A DNA stretch of 64,000 nt from Candidatus Desulfofervidaceae bacterium. Its GTDB lineage: Bacteria; Desulfobacterota; Desulfofervidia; Desulfofervidales; Desulfofervidaceae. A program made the position numbers and the translations under genes. The stretch covers positions 1 through 64,000 of the forward strand of contig JAMOPI010000037.1 of the NCBI GenBank assembly GCA_027064585.1. Reading direction: 5' to 3'. Below are positions 35,316 to 45,874 of this stretch, piece after piece (position 1 is the first letter of the stretch; each line of letters starts with the position of its first letter). Under the pieces are notes generated by a model. The model was given only the letters and a program-made list of their open reading frames with translations, was not told the origin of the DNA and did no database searches.

Positions 35316-35370
35316 AAAAAAGGCCACGAAAGCCCCTTGTCCTCCAGGACAAAGAAGACCTCCGTGGCCT
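35316..35370 (-). terminator. Terminator-like hairpin in the leader of the nickel transporter operon
   Basis: On the minus strand AGGCCACG (35370-35363) pairs with CGTGGCCT (35328-35321), followed by TTTTTTG; an inner TTGTCCT/AGGACAA hairpin sits in the loop. It lies between a possible TTATATAAAT promoter region (about 35378-35395) and the first gene, only about 30 bases before the start, so it would act as an attenuator unless the transcript starts inside it. A simple terminator of an upstream transcript is the alternative, but the next gene upstream on this strand is far away. Confidence 0.6.
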
Positions 35371-35424
35371 TATTTGAAATTTATATAACATAAAGTTTTT
35401 TAAAAAGCAAGTAAAGATACACCT

Positions 35425-35712
35425 CCAAAATCCGCGATTGATTTACAGTATTCCGCAAAAATCGATAAATTTCCCTTTTTCCTTCTGGCCTCAAAAAGAA
35501 ATTTGTGCCGCAGCGAGCGCGTCTCACCGCTGGCTGCTAAACCACTTAGGGCTTGGTCTTGACCGCTAAGCGAGCGAAGGCGCTATAATTATGATTGGGT
35601 TTGAGGAAAAGATCAATGTTTTCTCACCTTTTAGGTGAAAGACATTTTTTAAAAAAGTTGTTTTATTATAGTATACTTCCGGGGTTTCTTGTAGGGCAAT
35701 CACGGATTTTGG
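35425..35712. repeat. Structured intergenic repeat, short copy A
   Basis: The 288-bp copy is bounded by CCAAAATCCGCGATTG and its near-inverse CAATCACGGATTTTGG. It contains the right-hand module shared with copies B and C (GCAGCGAGCG to AAGCGAGCGAAGGCGC, TATAATTATGATTGGG, then TCACCTTTTAGGTGA and TTTTTTAAAAAA), but lacks the roughly 200-bp left module seen in them. The inner stem is decayed. Confidence 0.8.
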
Positions 35713-35743
35713 GTGCACCTAGCCTTTAAAGCAATCACTTAGT

Positions 35744-38700
35744 TTATGACTTTTTCCATACGGCCCAGGGAACGATAACTTCTTCGGGAGATATGTTGCC
35801 GTGGGCGTAGAGGGGTTGTTTGTAAGATCCTGTTAAGGCCACGCGGATATCTAGGCGAAACCCGTGGTCAGAGAAGACAAGGATCTTTTTTGTGCCCTTG
35901 GTAAGAGGAGAAAGGGTCTTTTTTAGAGAAGGAAGAATTTCGTCTTTTAAGATATGGGGAAGGAGCCGCGCCTTGTGGATGTAGGTATCAATGAGATCAA
36001 TCTTAAAGATGCGCAGCCTACCCTTTTTCATAAGATGTAGTCCAGGGGCAATGTTTTCAAAGCAGGGATCAAGGCCCAGGGCCGTAAGTTGGGTAAAGGT
36101 ATCAGTAGGGGCTTTAGCCCAGTAGCTACCCTCTGCCTCCAGTTTGTAGCCCAAGGGTGGGAAAATGTCTCGTTTTATCTCTTCCCACAGATCCCAACGC
36201 ATGCCATCCAAAAGCAGGGCCGTGCCTTGAGGAGGAAGCTTCAAGGGAATGTATCTTTGTTGTTTGTAAAATGAAATAAAGAGCTTATCCAATTCCTTTC
36301 GCCAGCTAAGGCAGCGTTTAATCAATTTGCGCATAGTGGTCTGGGGCAGATGGCTGGCAAGGAGAATACCCAAGTGGGTCTCAAAAGAGAGGAGTTTTTC
36401 TTTATAAAAACTTTCCCACTCCTTACGCTCAGAAAGAGATGGTACTGACATCTGGGTAAGGGACTCTAGGGCCTTATAACTTGTAATCACTCTTTGTGTA
36501 TCTTCATCCAGGCCATCAAAAGGTATTTCTTCTCCTCTTTCTAAAAGCACGGCCAAGATTTTGTTCTTAAGGCGGGGGAAAAGTCTTTCGCGGGTAAAGG
36601 CTAGGGATAAGTCAGCTTGATAACTTTGTAGATATTGCCAGAGCACCTCTTCATCTTCTATTTCCTGTGCCCATTCCTTAAAGGCCTCTTCTTCCAAGCA
36701 TTTTAAGGCCAATTTTAAAAGGCTGGCCTGCTGTCCTTGCCACTCTGTTTCTGGCACCCGCGCCAGCTCAGCCGCCAAAACTACAGGCAGGCCATGTAAA
36801 TGGCACCAGGCGATATAAACTAAGAGGGCAAAAAAACGTTCTTGCCACTTTTGCACTAAGGGCAAAAAAGAGGCGTCATATTCCCTTATAGTTAACTCTA
36901 GGGCCGGGGGAATACCACTGACAGAGCTCGTAATCTTTACATAGGTTTCAGGGCGAAGTCCTTCTCTTCCTTCTAGCCACTCGTTAAAAATGGCTACAAT
37001 TTGTGCCTTGGTTAAACTTTGCCCTTTTAAGCGTGTAATGAGGCTATCTAGATTTCTCTCTACAATTTTAATTCCATGGGAGAATGCCTTTTTGAGATGG
37101 GGTGTCAGGCGCATAAGGGCTTTCACATCCCGGTGAGACCTAAGCGTATTTTTTATTTCCTGCGCCAGCTTTTTTTCACCGATTTCCTTTAGTCCTGTAA
37201 CATACTCCTTAAGCTGTTCGGCTAGAGGAGGGGATTGTAAGGCTTGAAGTGAGGCGGTAATGCCCTCTTGCATACGGGCCTGAAGCTGGGCAGCAGGGGG
37301 TAGAAATAGGCCTTCGCCTAAGTGCCAGCCACACTTACATACAGGGGCCTCCTGTAGGCAGCTAAGGACATCCTGACGGCACATCTGCCTTAAAATCCGA
37401 TTTAACTCTGTCTCTATTTCTTCTAAAAAGGCCCGCGCTGGTAAAACGGGAATAGCTGCCCAAGTTTTAAGCAATTTATATTCATCTTCCTGCCGTAGTT
37501 GAAAATACGGGGTAAAGCGTTCAGGGGCAAATTGCGCATGATGGGCCTCGGCATAGGCATAAGTATAGGCGTTAAAAAAGGCCTGAAACTTTTCTTCCAA
37601 AATGGTGATGGCCTTCGGTTGAAAGAGGAGGTTTTCTTTAAGCATAACCGCCCTGGCAGCCTGACAGAGGCCAGAAAGTTCTTCCTGATCAGGAGGGATG
37701 TGTAAATCAGGGTGATTTAAGTAGTTATAGATAAACAGGACGCGATTTCTCTTTTCATAAAATGCTTCTAGACTTTGCCAGCGTGCATAAAGGATGTCTA
37801 AAAAGGACATGTCCTTTAAGGCTTCACAGAAGCGTTTAAGACCTTCGGTGACTGGTAAGGAGATCTTTATGGCCTCAAGTAATGCCTTGCATTTCTGAAT
37901 AGTTTCTTGGGCAAGCCCTAAGGCCTCGGCCGAAAAGAGGGGGTGAGACTTGTATTGGACAAAAAAGGCCTCTAGCGCCTGCACTTTGGGGTAGTGTTCT
38001 TCCTTAAATTTTTTTAAAAACTGCCATAAGGCATCCTGCTGGGTAATGGTAAGTTGCTTCGCTTCTAGTGCCTTTTCCTGCAAATTGGAGGGAAGAAAAG
38101 GCAGGGAGATAAGAAGTTCACTTTCTTCTGGACTTAAGCCTTGGGCCTGTTCCAGGGTATCAATCTTATCTAGATTGGTCAGATTTATCTTAATGGCTGG
38201 CAGACGTCTGTTTTGTCTATAGGGAATGAGGGTGCCTGTGTGGATAAGGCCGAGAAGCAGAAGCTCATATTGCTCCTGGCAAAGACCAAATTCTCCCCAG
38301 CGTAGGTATTCATACAATGCCTTCTCCTTCCACACGGGCTGAGATTGAAAAAGGGTCAATACCTCTTTTAAAAGCGGGGAACGTGTACCTTCAATGGCAA
38401 TCCGATAGCCCCCAGGTATCTTTTTAAGCATACCCAGCGGGCGCAAAAGCCCCTCTATAAGCATCTTAAGAGATTTCTCCCCGCGTTTGAGGGTGATCTC
38501 TCCGGGAATAATCACCGCCTCGGCCAGGTGTTGTCGCTGAAACAAAGGTGGTGGGAGGGTGTGGGGGGCAATAAGGTGGTGCTGAGGGTAGCGTCTTTCT
38601 AAAATCAGGGCCACCATGCCTTCTAAAAAACGATGCCAATTGTTTTGGCTAAAGATAACGACCTGGGCCGTGTCCTTTTCTGAAAGGTATAGGGTGCCCT

Positions 38701-40741
38701 GGCGATATGACCAGGTAATTTCTTGCACGGCCTGTTTGAGGCTATCTTGAAAGAGTTCCTGCACCGCTGCTTTAAAACGCTGGCCACGGCGGGTATTGTC
38801 GTTTTGATAGTGCTCTAAAAGCTGTCCATAAATATAGGCCTTTTGTAAGCTCTCTTCATTAATCTCCCCTGGTTCCCAGATGGCAACGCCTGGGGGAAGG
38901 GCAGGGGGGGTAAAGGTCTCTTTAAGGGGATGCTTGAGGATAAACAGAAAAAAATCGGCCGTGCGCAAAGAGGTATTGATTTCTTCTAAAATAGAAGGCA
39001 GTTTTTCTGTTTCAAGGAAATAAATCTTTCCCTTCCGCCTGGTGTTTTGCCAAATGAGGTCTGTCTCTAAGACATCATTTAAATAAAGTTCAGCGAAAGG
39101 AATAAAAGAAGCATGGGCATGGGTGTAAATAAAGTTATAGACCCGACTGTCTTGAGGAGAAAGTTCTTTTTTTAAATGTTCATAGCGCTTTTTCAGGATA
39201 AATTGTGTATCTTCTTCTAAATCAAGATAAAACTTGTCTTTTAAAAAATCCTCCCCTGTTTCATGCCGCAAGTATGCCCCTTGTTGGGCCAAAAGGGTGA
39301 GGATATCGTGAACGAAACGGAAGTTTAAAGTGGGATCAAGGTCGGTGAATGGATAAAGGATGGCTAGGGTAAGCTCCTTAGTGCTGGGACGGTGTTGAAT
39401 AGGAGAAATGGCCAATAGGATCAGAAGTTTTATCAGCTGTAAGGCCACCTTCTGTGTGTCCGGGTCAGGAAAGAGCTTGGGAATGAGCTGGGTATAGAGA
39501 CGATAGACACGTTCGTAATAGGGATTGGTTTCTAGCGTTTCTCTGATTCTATCTAGAAAGTGGTCAAAGATCAAAGTAGGGGAAAGCAATGTCTGGGCTG
39601 GGGCATCAAGTAATGCTGGGATGTGCCTTTTCGGATCGCCTTTAAGACGGCTATAGACAAAGTCTACTGCTCCACGGTGTTGGGAAAAGAGCCCGCGTAG
39701 TTCATCCAAAAGCTGGATGGTGAGGGGATGCACTGGATAAAGCCGATACCACTTCTCCCAGTCAAAGGGAAGGTAATTAAAGGTCTGTTTGAATCTCTGA
39801 TAGAGTTCCTGCAGATACGCCCTTGCCCCAGGCCGTTTTTTCACCAGACGATCACTCACGATTTCCTCAATGTGGCTGCCGGCAAAGAGAAGACGCACGG
39901 GATAACGGTCTTTGATCTTGGCAAAGGCCTCTTGCGGAATATCGCCTGTGGTCTCAATGCGTTCCTGCAGGGTCGCCACAATCCAAAGGGGCACCTCAGG
40001 GGCTATTTCTCCTAAAAATTGTAAAAACCGAATATCTTCCTGAAACTCGCCTGAGCCTGACTTGGCCTTAAGAAACTCAGAAAGTTCATCTATCAACAAC
40101 ACAACGCCCTTCTGTCGCTTTTCAGCCAGGATTTCCTTTAAGTGTTCAAATAAGCTCCTTCTTTCTAAGACAGGCCGATAGGGAAGGGCAAGCTCCTGGA
40201 GTAATCTATTTAAATGCGGCCAGTATTTCAGGCTGAAAAGTTCGTCTTCAGAAATGCCCAGTTGTTGCCTGAATATCCCAAGTTTTTCTTTATAAGGAGA
40301 GAGAAGAGATTTCAATTGTTCTAAAAAGTTTGTAGGAACAAAAGCCCGCGCAAATCGTCTTTGTAAGGCGGCATTAATGGCCTCTAAGACAATTTCCTGA
40401 AGTCTTATCTCACTACCATAATCAAGGAGAGAGATAGGAATGACCAGCCAAGGACCTGTGGGCTTGGGGATTTCTGGCAGAGGGGGAATTTCTCTAGCAG
40501 AAAGATAGAGATAAAGGGCCGCCAAAAAGTGGGACTTACCGCTTCCATATCCCCCTTCAATAAAAAAGCCTTTGCCCCTTTCTTCGGCCAGACTGTAATA
40601 AATCGCCTGAAAGGCCCTAGTAACTTCTCTGGTAAAGACAAGTTCAGCCTTAAGCTGCCTGCCTTCTGGTGACAGGGCATCCTTTAAATGGATGACCGTT
40701 TTTAATACAGGCAGGGAAATAAGATCACCAATACATTTCAT
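35744..40741 (-). CDS. Giant BrxC/PglY-like ATPase fused to a PglZ-like domain
   Basis: I start at ATG 40741 ([11 protein letters not shown]), since the upstream 33 codons read through a repeat-like hairpin; the product is 1665 residues. An N-terminal P-loop ATPase has Walker A GGYGSGKS (63-70) and Walker B VLLIDE (214-219), the style seen in BrxC/PglY and DUF6079 proteins. A long helical middle contains a CxxxxxxxCKCGW cysteine cluster near residues 1130-1145. The last 165 residues are PglZ-like: [11 protein letters not shown] (about 1508-1518) and SDHG (1624-1627), alkaline-phosphatase-fold motifs. In BREX phage defence the ATPase and PglZ are separate proteins beside a methyltransferase; none is here. 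It sits behind jag in a housekeeping block. A defence role is inferred. Confidence 0.8.
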   Translation of the reverse strand: MKCIGDLISLPVLKTVIHLKDALSPEGRQLKAELVFTREVTRAFQAIYYSLAEERGKGFFIEGGYGSGKSHFLAALYLYLSAREIPPLPEIPKPTGPWLVIPISLLDYGSEIRLQEIVLEAINAALQRRFARAFVPTNFLEQLKSLLSPYKEKLGIFRQQLGISEDELFSLKYWPHLNRLLQELALPYRPVLERRSLFEHLKEILAEKRQKGVVLLIDELSEFLKAKSGSGEFQEDIRFLQFLGEIAPEVPLWIVATLQERIETTGDIPQEAFAKIKDRYPVRLLFAGSHIEEIVSDRLVKKRPGARAYLQELYQRFKQTFNYLPFDWEKWYRLYPVHPLTIQLLDELRGLFSQHRGAVDFVYSRLKGDPKRHIPALLDAPAQTLLSPTLIFDHFLDRIRETLETNPYYERVYRLYTQLIPKLFPDPDTQKVALQLIKLLILLAISPIQHRPSTKELTLAILYPFTDLDPTLNFRFVHDILTLLAQQGAYLRHETGEDFLKDKFYLDLEEDTQFILKKRYEHLKKELSPQDSRVYNFIYTHAHASFIPFAELYLNDVLETDLIWQNTRRKGKIYFLETEKLPSILEEINTSLRTADFFLFILKHPLKETFTPPALPPGVAIWEPGEINEESLQKAYIYGQLLEHYQNDNTRRGQRFKAAVQELFQDSLKQAVQEITWSYRQGTLYLSEKDTAQVVIFSQNNWHRFLEGMVALILERRYPQHHLIAPHTLPPPLFQRQHLAEAVIIPGEITLKRGEKSLKMLIEGLLRPLGMLKKIPGGYRIAIEGTRSPLLKEVLTLFQSQPVWKEKALYEYLRWGEFGLCQEQYELLLLGLIHTGTLIPYRQNRRLPAIKINLTNLDKIDTLEQAQGLSPEESELLISLPFLPSNLQEKALEAKQLTITQQDALWQFLKKFKEEHYPKVQALEAFFVQYKSHPLFSAEALGLAQETIQKCKALLEAIKISLPVTEGLKRFCEALKDMSFLDILYARWQSLEAFYEKRNRVLFIYNYLNHPDLHIPPDQEELSGLCQAARAVMLKENLLFQPKAITILEEKFQAFFNAYTYAYAEAHHAQFAPERFTPYFQLRQEDEYKLLKTWAAIPVLPARAFLEEIETELNRILRQMCRQDVLSCLQEAPVCKCGWHLGEGLFLPPAAQLQARMQEGITASLQALQSPPLAEQLKEYVTGLKEIGEKKLAQEIKNTLRSHRDVKALMRLTPHLKKAFSHGIKIVERNLDSLITRLKGQSLTKAQIVAIFNEWLEGREGLRPETYVKITSSVSGIPPALELTIREYDASFLPLVQKWQERFFALLVYIAWCHLHGLPVVLAAELARVPETEWQGQQASLLKLALKCLEEEAFKEWAQEIEDEEVLWQYLQSYQADLSLAFTRERLFPRLKNKILAVLLERGEEIPFDGLDEDTQRVITSYKALESLTQMSVPSLSERKEWESFYKEKLLSFETHLGILLASHLPQTTMRKLIKRCLSWRKELDKLFISFYKQQRYIPLKLPPQGTALLLDGMRWDLWEEIKRDIFPPLGYKLEAEGSYWAKAPTDTFTQLTALGLDPCFENIAPGLHLMKKGRLRIFKIDLIDTYIHKARLLPHILKDEILPSLKKTLSPLTKGTKKILVFSDHGFRLDIRVALTGSYKQPLYAHGNISPEEVIVPWAVWKKS

Positions 40742-40850
40742 AAGCCAATTTTTACCAAAAAAACAAAGAGAGGCAAGAGGCCCCCTTGTCCCTTGAGGGA
40801 AAGGGGTAAGATTTACTTTTGGCATAAGGCCTATTGTCAACTTTGAGGGC

Positions 40851-41504
40851 TTATCTTTTTGCCCTACGCCTTTTAAGGGGAATGATATTTACCCGCTTGA
40901 GTTCTCCTTCCCCTACACTTTGTGTCTTCACCTGCTTGTCTTTTTGAAGAGTAAGATGAATGATCTTTCGCTCTTTTGCTGGCAGTGGTAGGGTAGAAAG
41001 GACTTTCCCCGTTTTTTTTACCTTGGCCGCCAGCTTTTTGGCCAAATCAGCAAGACTTTTTGTCCGACGTTGCCGATATCCTTCTGCATCTAGAGTGATC
41101 TTAACCGGCAAAAGCCCCTTCCACTGCTTTTGGACCATCTTTTGAAACAGATGTTCCAATTCCATTAAGGTCTGTCCCTGTTTACCAATGAGGATACCAG
41201 AACCGTCTCCAATAATGTTAAACCTCACTTCTGTCTCGCTAATTTCAGTTTCAATCTTAGTAGGCATAGGGAAATAAGAAAGGAGTTTTTCTAGCATCTC
41301 TTGAGCAAGCTTGATTGCCTCTTCTTTTCCTTTTTTGAGAGAGACTCTAATCTTGGCCTTTTTTAAACCCATCAAGCCAAAGATACCAGTGCTACCTTCA
41401 GAGATGATCTCAATGTTTAAATCTTCCCGTTTGGCATTTAAAGTTTCGCATGCCTTGGCTATGGCGTCTTCTACAGTTTTGCCTTCAAATTCATAGGTTT
41501 CCAT
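40851..41504 (-). CDS. jag: Jag/KhpB-type RNA-binding protein
   Basis: ATG 41504 follows AGGAGG. The 217 residues have the Jag_N domain ([34 protein letters not shown]), a KH domain with the GxxG loop variant ([18 protein letters not shown]) and an R3H domain ([19 protein letters not shown]). It binds RNA and helps control cell-envelope growth in other bacteria. It directly follows yidC, the conserved order. Confidence 0.94.
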   Translation of the reverse strand: METYEFEGKTVEDAIAKACETLNAKREDLNIEIISEGSTGIFGLMGLKKAKIRVSLKKGKEEAIKLAQEMLEKLLSYFPMPTKIETEISETEVRFNIIGDGSGILIGKQGQTLMELEHLFQKMVQKQWKGLLPVKITLDAEGYRQRRTKSLADLAKKLAAKVKKTGKVLSTLPLPAKERKIIHLTLQKDKQVKTQSVGEGELKRVNIIPLKRRRAKR

Positions 41505-41506
41505 CA

Positions 41507-43102
41507 CTATCCTCCTAGTTTGCGGTTAACATAGGCCTGTTGCACGATAGACAAAAGATTATTGACCAACCAGTAAAGCACAAGCCCAGAAGGAAAATTT
41601 AAAAACAGGAAGGTAAAAATAATCGGCATAAAGAGCATAAACCTTGCTTGCGAGGGGTCCATCGTGCTTGGTGTCATCTTTTGTTGGACAAACATAGAAA
41701 TACCCATCAAGATAGGGGTGATGTAATAGGGATCTTTGGCCGAGAGGTCTGCCAGCCAAAGTTTGTGGGTAAAGGGGAGATAGGTAATAAAGGAGGCATG
41801 GCGTAGCTCTATCGCATAGGCGAGGGCCATGTAAAGGGCAAAGAAGACTGGAATTTGCAGAAGCATAGGCAGGCAGCCTCCCATAGGATTAACCTTATAT
41901 GTCTTGTAAAGCTTCATTAATTCCCGATTAAGTGCTTCTTTATCATCCTTATATTTCTCCCGCAGACGCTGGATATGGGGCTGTAGCTTTTGCATACGGC
42001 GCATAGACTCATAGCTCATATGGGTAAGGGGCCAAAAGAGAATCTTGATCACTACAGTCAAAAGGATGATGGCCAGCCCATAGTTGTGTGTGTATTTATA
42101 AAACCACTTAAGGACATAAAGAAGCCACTTGGCAATCGTGTCAAAGAAGCCAAAATGCACAGCTTTATCTAGATGATACCCTAATTTTTTTAGCCTTTCT
42201 AATTCTTTAGGGCCAAAATAAAGCAGAAAAGAAATATCCTTTTGCTCACCGGGCTTAATCTTCATCGGTGGGGTAAGCCATTCTCCTACTAAAACCTGCC
42301 CTTCACGGGAGACAACAAAGGAAGATTTTTGCAAATGTTTGTTGACTAGCGTTGTCATAAAATACTTATCACTCAAACCAGCCCACCGAAGTTCACCTGA
42401 TTTAACCATCTCTCCCTTAATTTTCTTCCACTTTATTTTATCAAACTTATTTTGTAAATAAAAGATTGCCCCTCTAAACCCGTAGCGATCTTTTTCCTTA
42501 GGCCATTTGTTGGCCAAAAAGATAACTAGATTATCTGAAAGGTCGTTTTTAGTCTGATTGGTAATCTGAATGTCCATGTCTATATGATAGTCATCTGGAT
42601 AAAAAGTAAAGACCTTTTTTACCACCAGTCCGTTAAGACTGGTCGTGAAGGTCAGACGCTGAGGCTTATCTCCTTTTTTAAGGGTAAGTTGGAACTTGTC
42701 AGGGGTAAAATAAGCGGTATCTAGAGGTATGTTTTTATGTAAAAAGCGAAGCCCTAAGGGTAAAACTTCATTAGCAACAACGATATGTACAGGAGGCGAG
42801 TGGGGATCTACAGTTTGCCGATATCTTTTTAAGATAAAATCTTTTATTCTGCCTCCGCTTTCACAAAAGACGGCCTGGTAAAGAGGAGTAGAAACGACGA
42901 TTTCCTTACCTAAGTCCTTGACCAAGCTTGGTTTAGTTAGAGGTAGAGCCTTTTGAGAAGGAGCTTCTTTTTGTTTTTTTTGTTTGGCTATGGTCGTCTG
43001 AGGTACGTTTTTAGGCACGGGTTTTTGGGGGACAAAAAATATATCATATATAATAATGACCAGCATAGATAATACAAATGCTAATATTGCCCGGTAAGCC
43101 AT
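41507..43102 (-). CDS. yidC: Membrane protein insertase YidC
   Basis: The 531-residue protein has the N-terminal membrane anchor (RAILAFVLSMLVIIIYDIFF), a large periplasmic P1 domain typical of Gram-negative YidC, and the conserved five-helix insertase core (YGLAIILLTVVIKILFWPLTH; RRMQKLQPHIQRLREKYKDD; PMGGCLPMLLQIPVFFALYMAL; FPSGLVLYWLVNNLLSIVQQ). It inserts proteins into the inner membrane alone or with SecYEG. Confidence 0.97.
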   Translation of the reverse strand: MAYRAILAFVLSMLVIIIYDIFFVPQKPVPKNVPQTTIAKQKKQKEAPSQKALPLTKPSLVKDLGKEIVVSTPLYQAVFCESGGRIKDFILKRYRQTVDPHSPPVHIVVANEVLPLGLRFLHKNIPLDTAYFTPDKFQLTLKKGDKPQRLTFTTSLNGLVVKKVFTFYPDDYHIDMDIQITNQTKNDLSDNLVIFLANKWPKEKDRYGFRGAIFYLQNKFDKIKWKKIKGEMVKSGELRWAGLSDKYFMTTLVNKHLQKSSFVVSREGQVLVGEWLTPPMKIKPGEQKDISFLLYFGPKELERLKKLGYHLDKAVHFGFFDTIAKWLLYVLKWFYKYTHNYGLAIILLTVVIKILFWPLTHMSYESMRRMQKLQPHIQRLREKYKDDKEALNRELMKLYKTYKVNPMGGCLPMLLQIPVFFALYMALAYAIELRHASFITYLPFTHKLWLADLSAKDPYYITPILMGISMFVQQKMTPSTMDPSQARFMLFMPIIFTFLFLNFPSGLVLYWLVNNLLSIVQQAYVNRKLGG

Positions 43103-43130
43103 CTTTTTTCTCCAAAATAGGTTTTTTGAA

Positions 43131-43340
43131 TTACTTTACAGGGTCATATCCGCCAGGATGAAAGGGATGACACTTGGCCACACGTTTTAGGGCCAAAAGA
43201 CCGCCCCTTAACAAGCCATAGCGCCTAATGGCCTCTATGGCATAAGAGGAGCAGGTGGGATAAAAACGGCAAGAGGGAGGGAAAAGGGGAGAGATAAATC
43301 TTTGGTAAAATTTTATTGTAAATATAACAAAGTGCTTCAT
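43131..43340 (-). CDS. yidD: Membrane protein insertion efficiency factor YidD
   Basis: The 69-residue protein shows the family pattern [28 protein letters not shown] and [13 protein letters not shown], with three conserved cysteines and an amphipathic N-terminus that sits on the inner membrane. It overlaps rnpA by four bases. Confidence 0.96.
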   Translation of the reverse strand: MKHFVIFTIKFYQRFISPLFPPSCRFYPTCSSYAIEAIRRYGLLRGGLLALKRVAKCHPFHPGGYDPVK

Positions 43341-43678
43341 CTGGGGTTACACAATAAGTTACTCAATTCTTTAACTATATCATGATAAGTTAACGTCGCT
43401 GCCTTGGGTTTGGCAATAATCACAATGTCGTGTCCTTTAGGCAACTGGTATTTATGCAATCTAAAAAATTCCCTTAAGAGTCGTTTTACTCTATTTCGCT
43501 TTACTGCCTTGCCTACCCGACGACTAACCGTTACGCCTAACCGCAATAGGCCTTGAGGGTTGGGCTTTAAAAACACAATAAAGTGTGGCGTGTAGTATTT
43601 CTGCCCATTTTGTGTAACATCTAAAAATTCCTGACGTTTACGAATGCGCTCCCATCGGGCTAAACCAAATCTTTTCAT
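43337..43678 (-). CDS. rnpA: Ribonuclease P protein component
   Basis: The 113-residue basic protein carries the RNR motif region [23 protein letters not shown] and [14 protein letters not shown] near the end. It supports the catalytic RNA in 5' tRNA processing. Its ATG overlaps the rpmH stop (TAATG). Confidence 0.96.
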   Translation of the reverse strand: MKRFGLARWERIRKRQEFLDVTQNGQKYYTPHFIVFLKPNPQGLLRLGVTVSRRVGKAVKRNRVKRLLREFFRLHKYQLPKGHDIVIIAKPKAATLTYHDIVKELSNLLCNPR

Positions 43679-43818
43679 TAACTAAATACAGTCAACCTCT
43701 TTCTTCCTTTAGCCCGTCTTCTCTTTAACACCTTTCTACCGGCCTTGGTTTTCATCCGGGCACGAAATCCATGTACCCTCTTGCCTTTTTTGATGTGTGG
43801 CTGGTAAGTCCTTTTCAT
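43678..43818 (-). CDS. rpmH: 50S ribosomal protein L34
   Basis: Reading the minus strand from ATG 43818 gives a 46-residue, very basic protein beginning [20 protein letters not shown], followed by [20 protein letters not shown], unmistakably L34. TGCCAGG precedes the start. The gene opens the conserved rpmH-rnpA-yidD-yidC-jag block. Confidence 0.97.
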   Translation of the reverse strand: MKRTYQPHIKKGKRVHGFRARMKTKAGRKVLKRRRAKGRKRLTVFS

Positions 43819-43850
43819 CCTGGCACCCTTTCCCTATGTTTTTGTTAAAC

Positions 43851-43988
43851 CTATTCAGCCGCGTCTTTTTTAACAGATTGTTCTGGTGGTGGTAATAACC
43901 CCTTCTTTCTCAACTTTAACCTTTTTAACCGCCGCCTCCTCCGTCTTTCTATCTCCCGTCTGCGTTCATGTTTTTTGTGCCTACCCAT
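43851..43988 (-). CDS. 45-residue arginine-rich protein upstream of rpmH, unknown
   Basis: AGGAGG lies seven bases before ATG 43988, and the frame ends at TAG 43851-43853. The product starts MGRHKKHERRREIERRRRRR, continues LKRLKLRKKG and ends with an acidic, proline-containing tail. The composition suggests RNA or ribosome binding. The size and charge recall the small bacterial AURKAIP1/COX24-like proteins, but the sequence similarity is not convincing. The good ribosome-binding site and the position in a ribosomal block support a real gene. Confidence 0.6.
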   Translation of the reverse strand: MGRHKKHERRREIERRRRRRLKRLKLRKKGLLPPPEQSVKKDAAE

Positions 43989-44051
43989 ATATATCCTCCT
44001 GTTTGCGGTCGGCTTTTGATAACAAAAATCTTGGCGTTCGTCAACTCCCTT

Positions 44052-44546
44052 CCCAAAGCCCGTGATTGATTTTTAAAAGAAGGCATTTAAGATGAGGCAG
44101 GCATTAAGAAAAATGCCAGCATTATCCCTTCTCCTTTTTAAAAATTATATGCCAGGGCCTCAGTTATACGGTCAAGGGTCTTCACTCACTGCGTTCGCTG
44201 CGACCTGCGCCAAAGGCGCAGGCGGCGCCCTGCGGGCTTGCCCTTGACCGCCCTCGGCCCTGGCAAAAAAGGAAAATCGCAAGGAGAAAGGGGAAAAAGA
44301 AATTTTTCTTTTTCTTCCTGGCCTCAAAAAGAAAAAAGCGCCGTAGCGAGCGAGGTCAAGGCTGGCCGAAGGCCACCCGTAGGGCTTGGCCTTGACCGCA
44401 TAAGCGAGCGGAGGCGCTACAATTATGATTGGGTCTTGAAGAAAAAATAAATGTTTTTCACCTTTTAGGTGAAAGGCGTTTTTTAAAAAATCCCTTTATG
44501 ACAAGCAACTTGTGGGGATTTTGGGAGGTCAACCACGGATTTTGGG
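44052..44546. repeat. Structured intergenic repeat, full-length copy B
   Basis: The 495-bp copy starts CCCAAAGCCCGTGATTG and ends CAACCACGGATTTTGGG. Left module: GCCAGGGCC (44151-44159) pairs with GGCCCTGGC (44256-44264), enclosing GTCAAGGG/CCCTTGAC and CCTGCGCC-AAA-GGCGCAGG. Right module: GCGCCGTAGCGAGCG with CGAGCGGAGGCGC, enclosing GTCAAGGC and GCCTTGAC, with GGCCGAAGGCC inside; then TTTCACCT-TTT-AGGTGAAA and TTTTTTAAAAAA. It fills most of the gap between the small basic gene and the YkgJ gene. Confidence 0.85.
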
Positions 44547-44614
44547 CTTTTCCCCTTCACATTTAATCTCATTTCTGTTAATCTCTCACCACAAAACTTA
44601 TGGGAGGAAAGCTA

Positions 44615-45319
44615 ATGTCTGAAGAAATTTTGACTGCCGAGAGCAAGTTTAATTTTGCCTGTCACAAAGGTCTTTCCTGTTATACCCAGTGTTGTCGCAA
44701 GGTAAATATTTGGCTTTTACCCTATGATGTCTTGCGCATGAAGAATGCCTTGGGTATTTCTTCAGAAGAATTTTTGGTTAAATACACCCTACCGCGAAAG
44801 GGGCAAAAGGGACTGCCAGTAGTGCTTTTAAAGATGGAGGATAATGAAGAGAAGACTTGTCCTTTTGTAACCCCAGATGGGTGTACTATCTATCCTGATA
44901 GACCATGGCCCTGTCGTGCTTATCCCATTGAACAAACAGAAAAGGACGGAGAATATCATCTTATAAAATTTCCTTTCTGTAAGGGTTTTGAAGAGAAGCG
45001 AGAATGGACGGTAGAGGAATGGATAGAGGATCAGGGATTAAAGCCATATCTAGAAATGGAAAAAGCATATAGGACGGTAACTAACAGTCCCAACTGGGAA
45101 CGTATTTCCTATCTTAAAGGAGAACCGTGGCAAATGTTTTACCTGGCCTGCTATAATATAGACAAGTTTAAACTCTTCGTTAAAGAAAGCCCTATGATAA
45201 AAAAGATTGTGCCAAAGGAAAGACTAGAAAGGGCTAAAGAAGATGAAACTGCACTATTAAAATTTGCCTTTGAATGGGTTAGATTTACCGTCCTAGGCGA
45301 ACCTGTATTTGAAAAATAA
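44615..45319 (+). CDS. YkgJ-family cysteine-cluster protein
   Basis: ATG 44615 follows GGGAGGAAAGCT and gives 234 residues. The pattern is FACHKGLSCYTQCCRKV near the start, then CPFVTPDGCTIYPDRPWPCRAYP and FCKGF. This array of eight conserved cysteines defines PF03692, proteins thought to bind zinc or an Fe-S cluster; the biochemical role is unknown. It stands alone between repeat B and a convergent PadR gene. Confidence 0.9.
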   Translation: MSEEILTAESKFNFACHKGLSCYTQCCRKVNIWLLPYDVLRMKNALGISSEEFLVKYTLPRKGQKGLPVVLLKMEDNEEKTCPFVTPDGCTIYPDRPWPCRAYPIEQTEKDGEYHLIKFPFCKGFEEKREWTVEEWIEDQGLKPYLEMEKAYRTVTNSPNWERISYLKGEPWQMFYLACYNIDKFKLFVKESPMIKKIVPKERLERAKEDETALLKFAFEWVRFTVLGEPVFEK

Positions 45320-45324
45320 ACAAA

Positions 45325-45858
45325 TCAGGAGGTGGTAAAAAGACGCTTTAGTTCTTCTGTGAAAGCCACCTCCGATGCTAACAGTTTTTTCAGATGTTCT
45401 GGGATAAGCGTCCTGTAAAAAGGCTCATTTTTTTGTGCTAGTTTTTTTTCTAATTTTTCCGCCCACGCAATGGCTTCCTTTAAATTAGCAATTCTTTTAT
45501 TTAACAGCCTTTCCATCCGTTCCGGGCTAGGTGGAGGAAGTTTTTCCAAAAAATAAAGGCCTACATCTAGATTAAAGAACGGCCTTTCTAGGATGACAAG
45601 ACTACGAATAACCAGCCTTTTAAAATATTTTTCCCCTTTTGGCGTAATATGATAGACATGGCGCTCTGGCCTATTGCCCTCTCTTTCCTTTTCACAGTAC
45701 AGAAACCCCTTTTGAGCAAGTTTTTCTAAGGTGTAATAAATAGAAGTAAGCGTCACATTAGTAAGAGGTCTAATTTCATCCTTAATAAGCTTTTTAATTT
45801 CATACCCATGCATACTTTTGTTTTTCAAGAGTCCCAAAAGGATCAACTCTAATTTCAT
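45325..45858 (-). CDS. PadR-family transcriptional regulator
   Basis: The 177-residue protein has the winged-helix start of PadR: LILLGLLKNKSMHGYEIKKLI, LTSIYYTLEKLAQKGFL and the wing with RHVYHITPKGEKYF. The C-terminal dimerisation helices follow. GGAGAGG precedes the ATG. Its ligand and target are unknown; it follows the peptidase gene on the same strand. Confidence 0.9.
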   Translation of the reverse strand: MKLELILLGLLKNKSMHGYEIKKLIKDEIRPLTNVTLTSIYYTLEKLAQKGFLYCEKEREGNRPERHVYHITPKGEKYFKRLVIRSLVILERPFFNLDVGLYFLEKLPPPSPERMERLLNKRIANLKEAIAWAEKLEKKLAQKNEPFYRTLIPEHLKKLLASEVAFTEELKRLFTTS

Positions 45859-45874
45859 GGCCTCTCCTTTCCAG

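Noticed and set aside
44200-44450. Protein-coding frames across repeats B and C
   Set aside because: Frames exist in both copies, but they follow the hairpin arms, have odd composition, and the base changes between copies preserve pairing rather than protein sequence.
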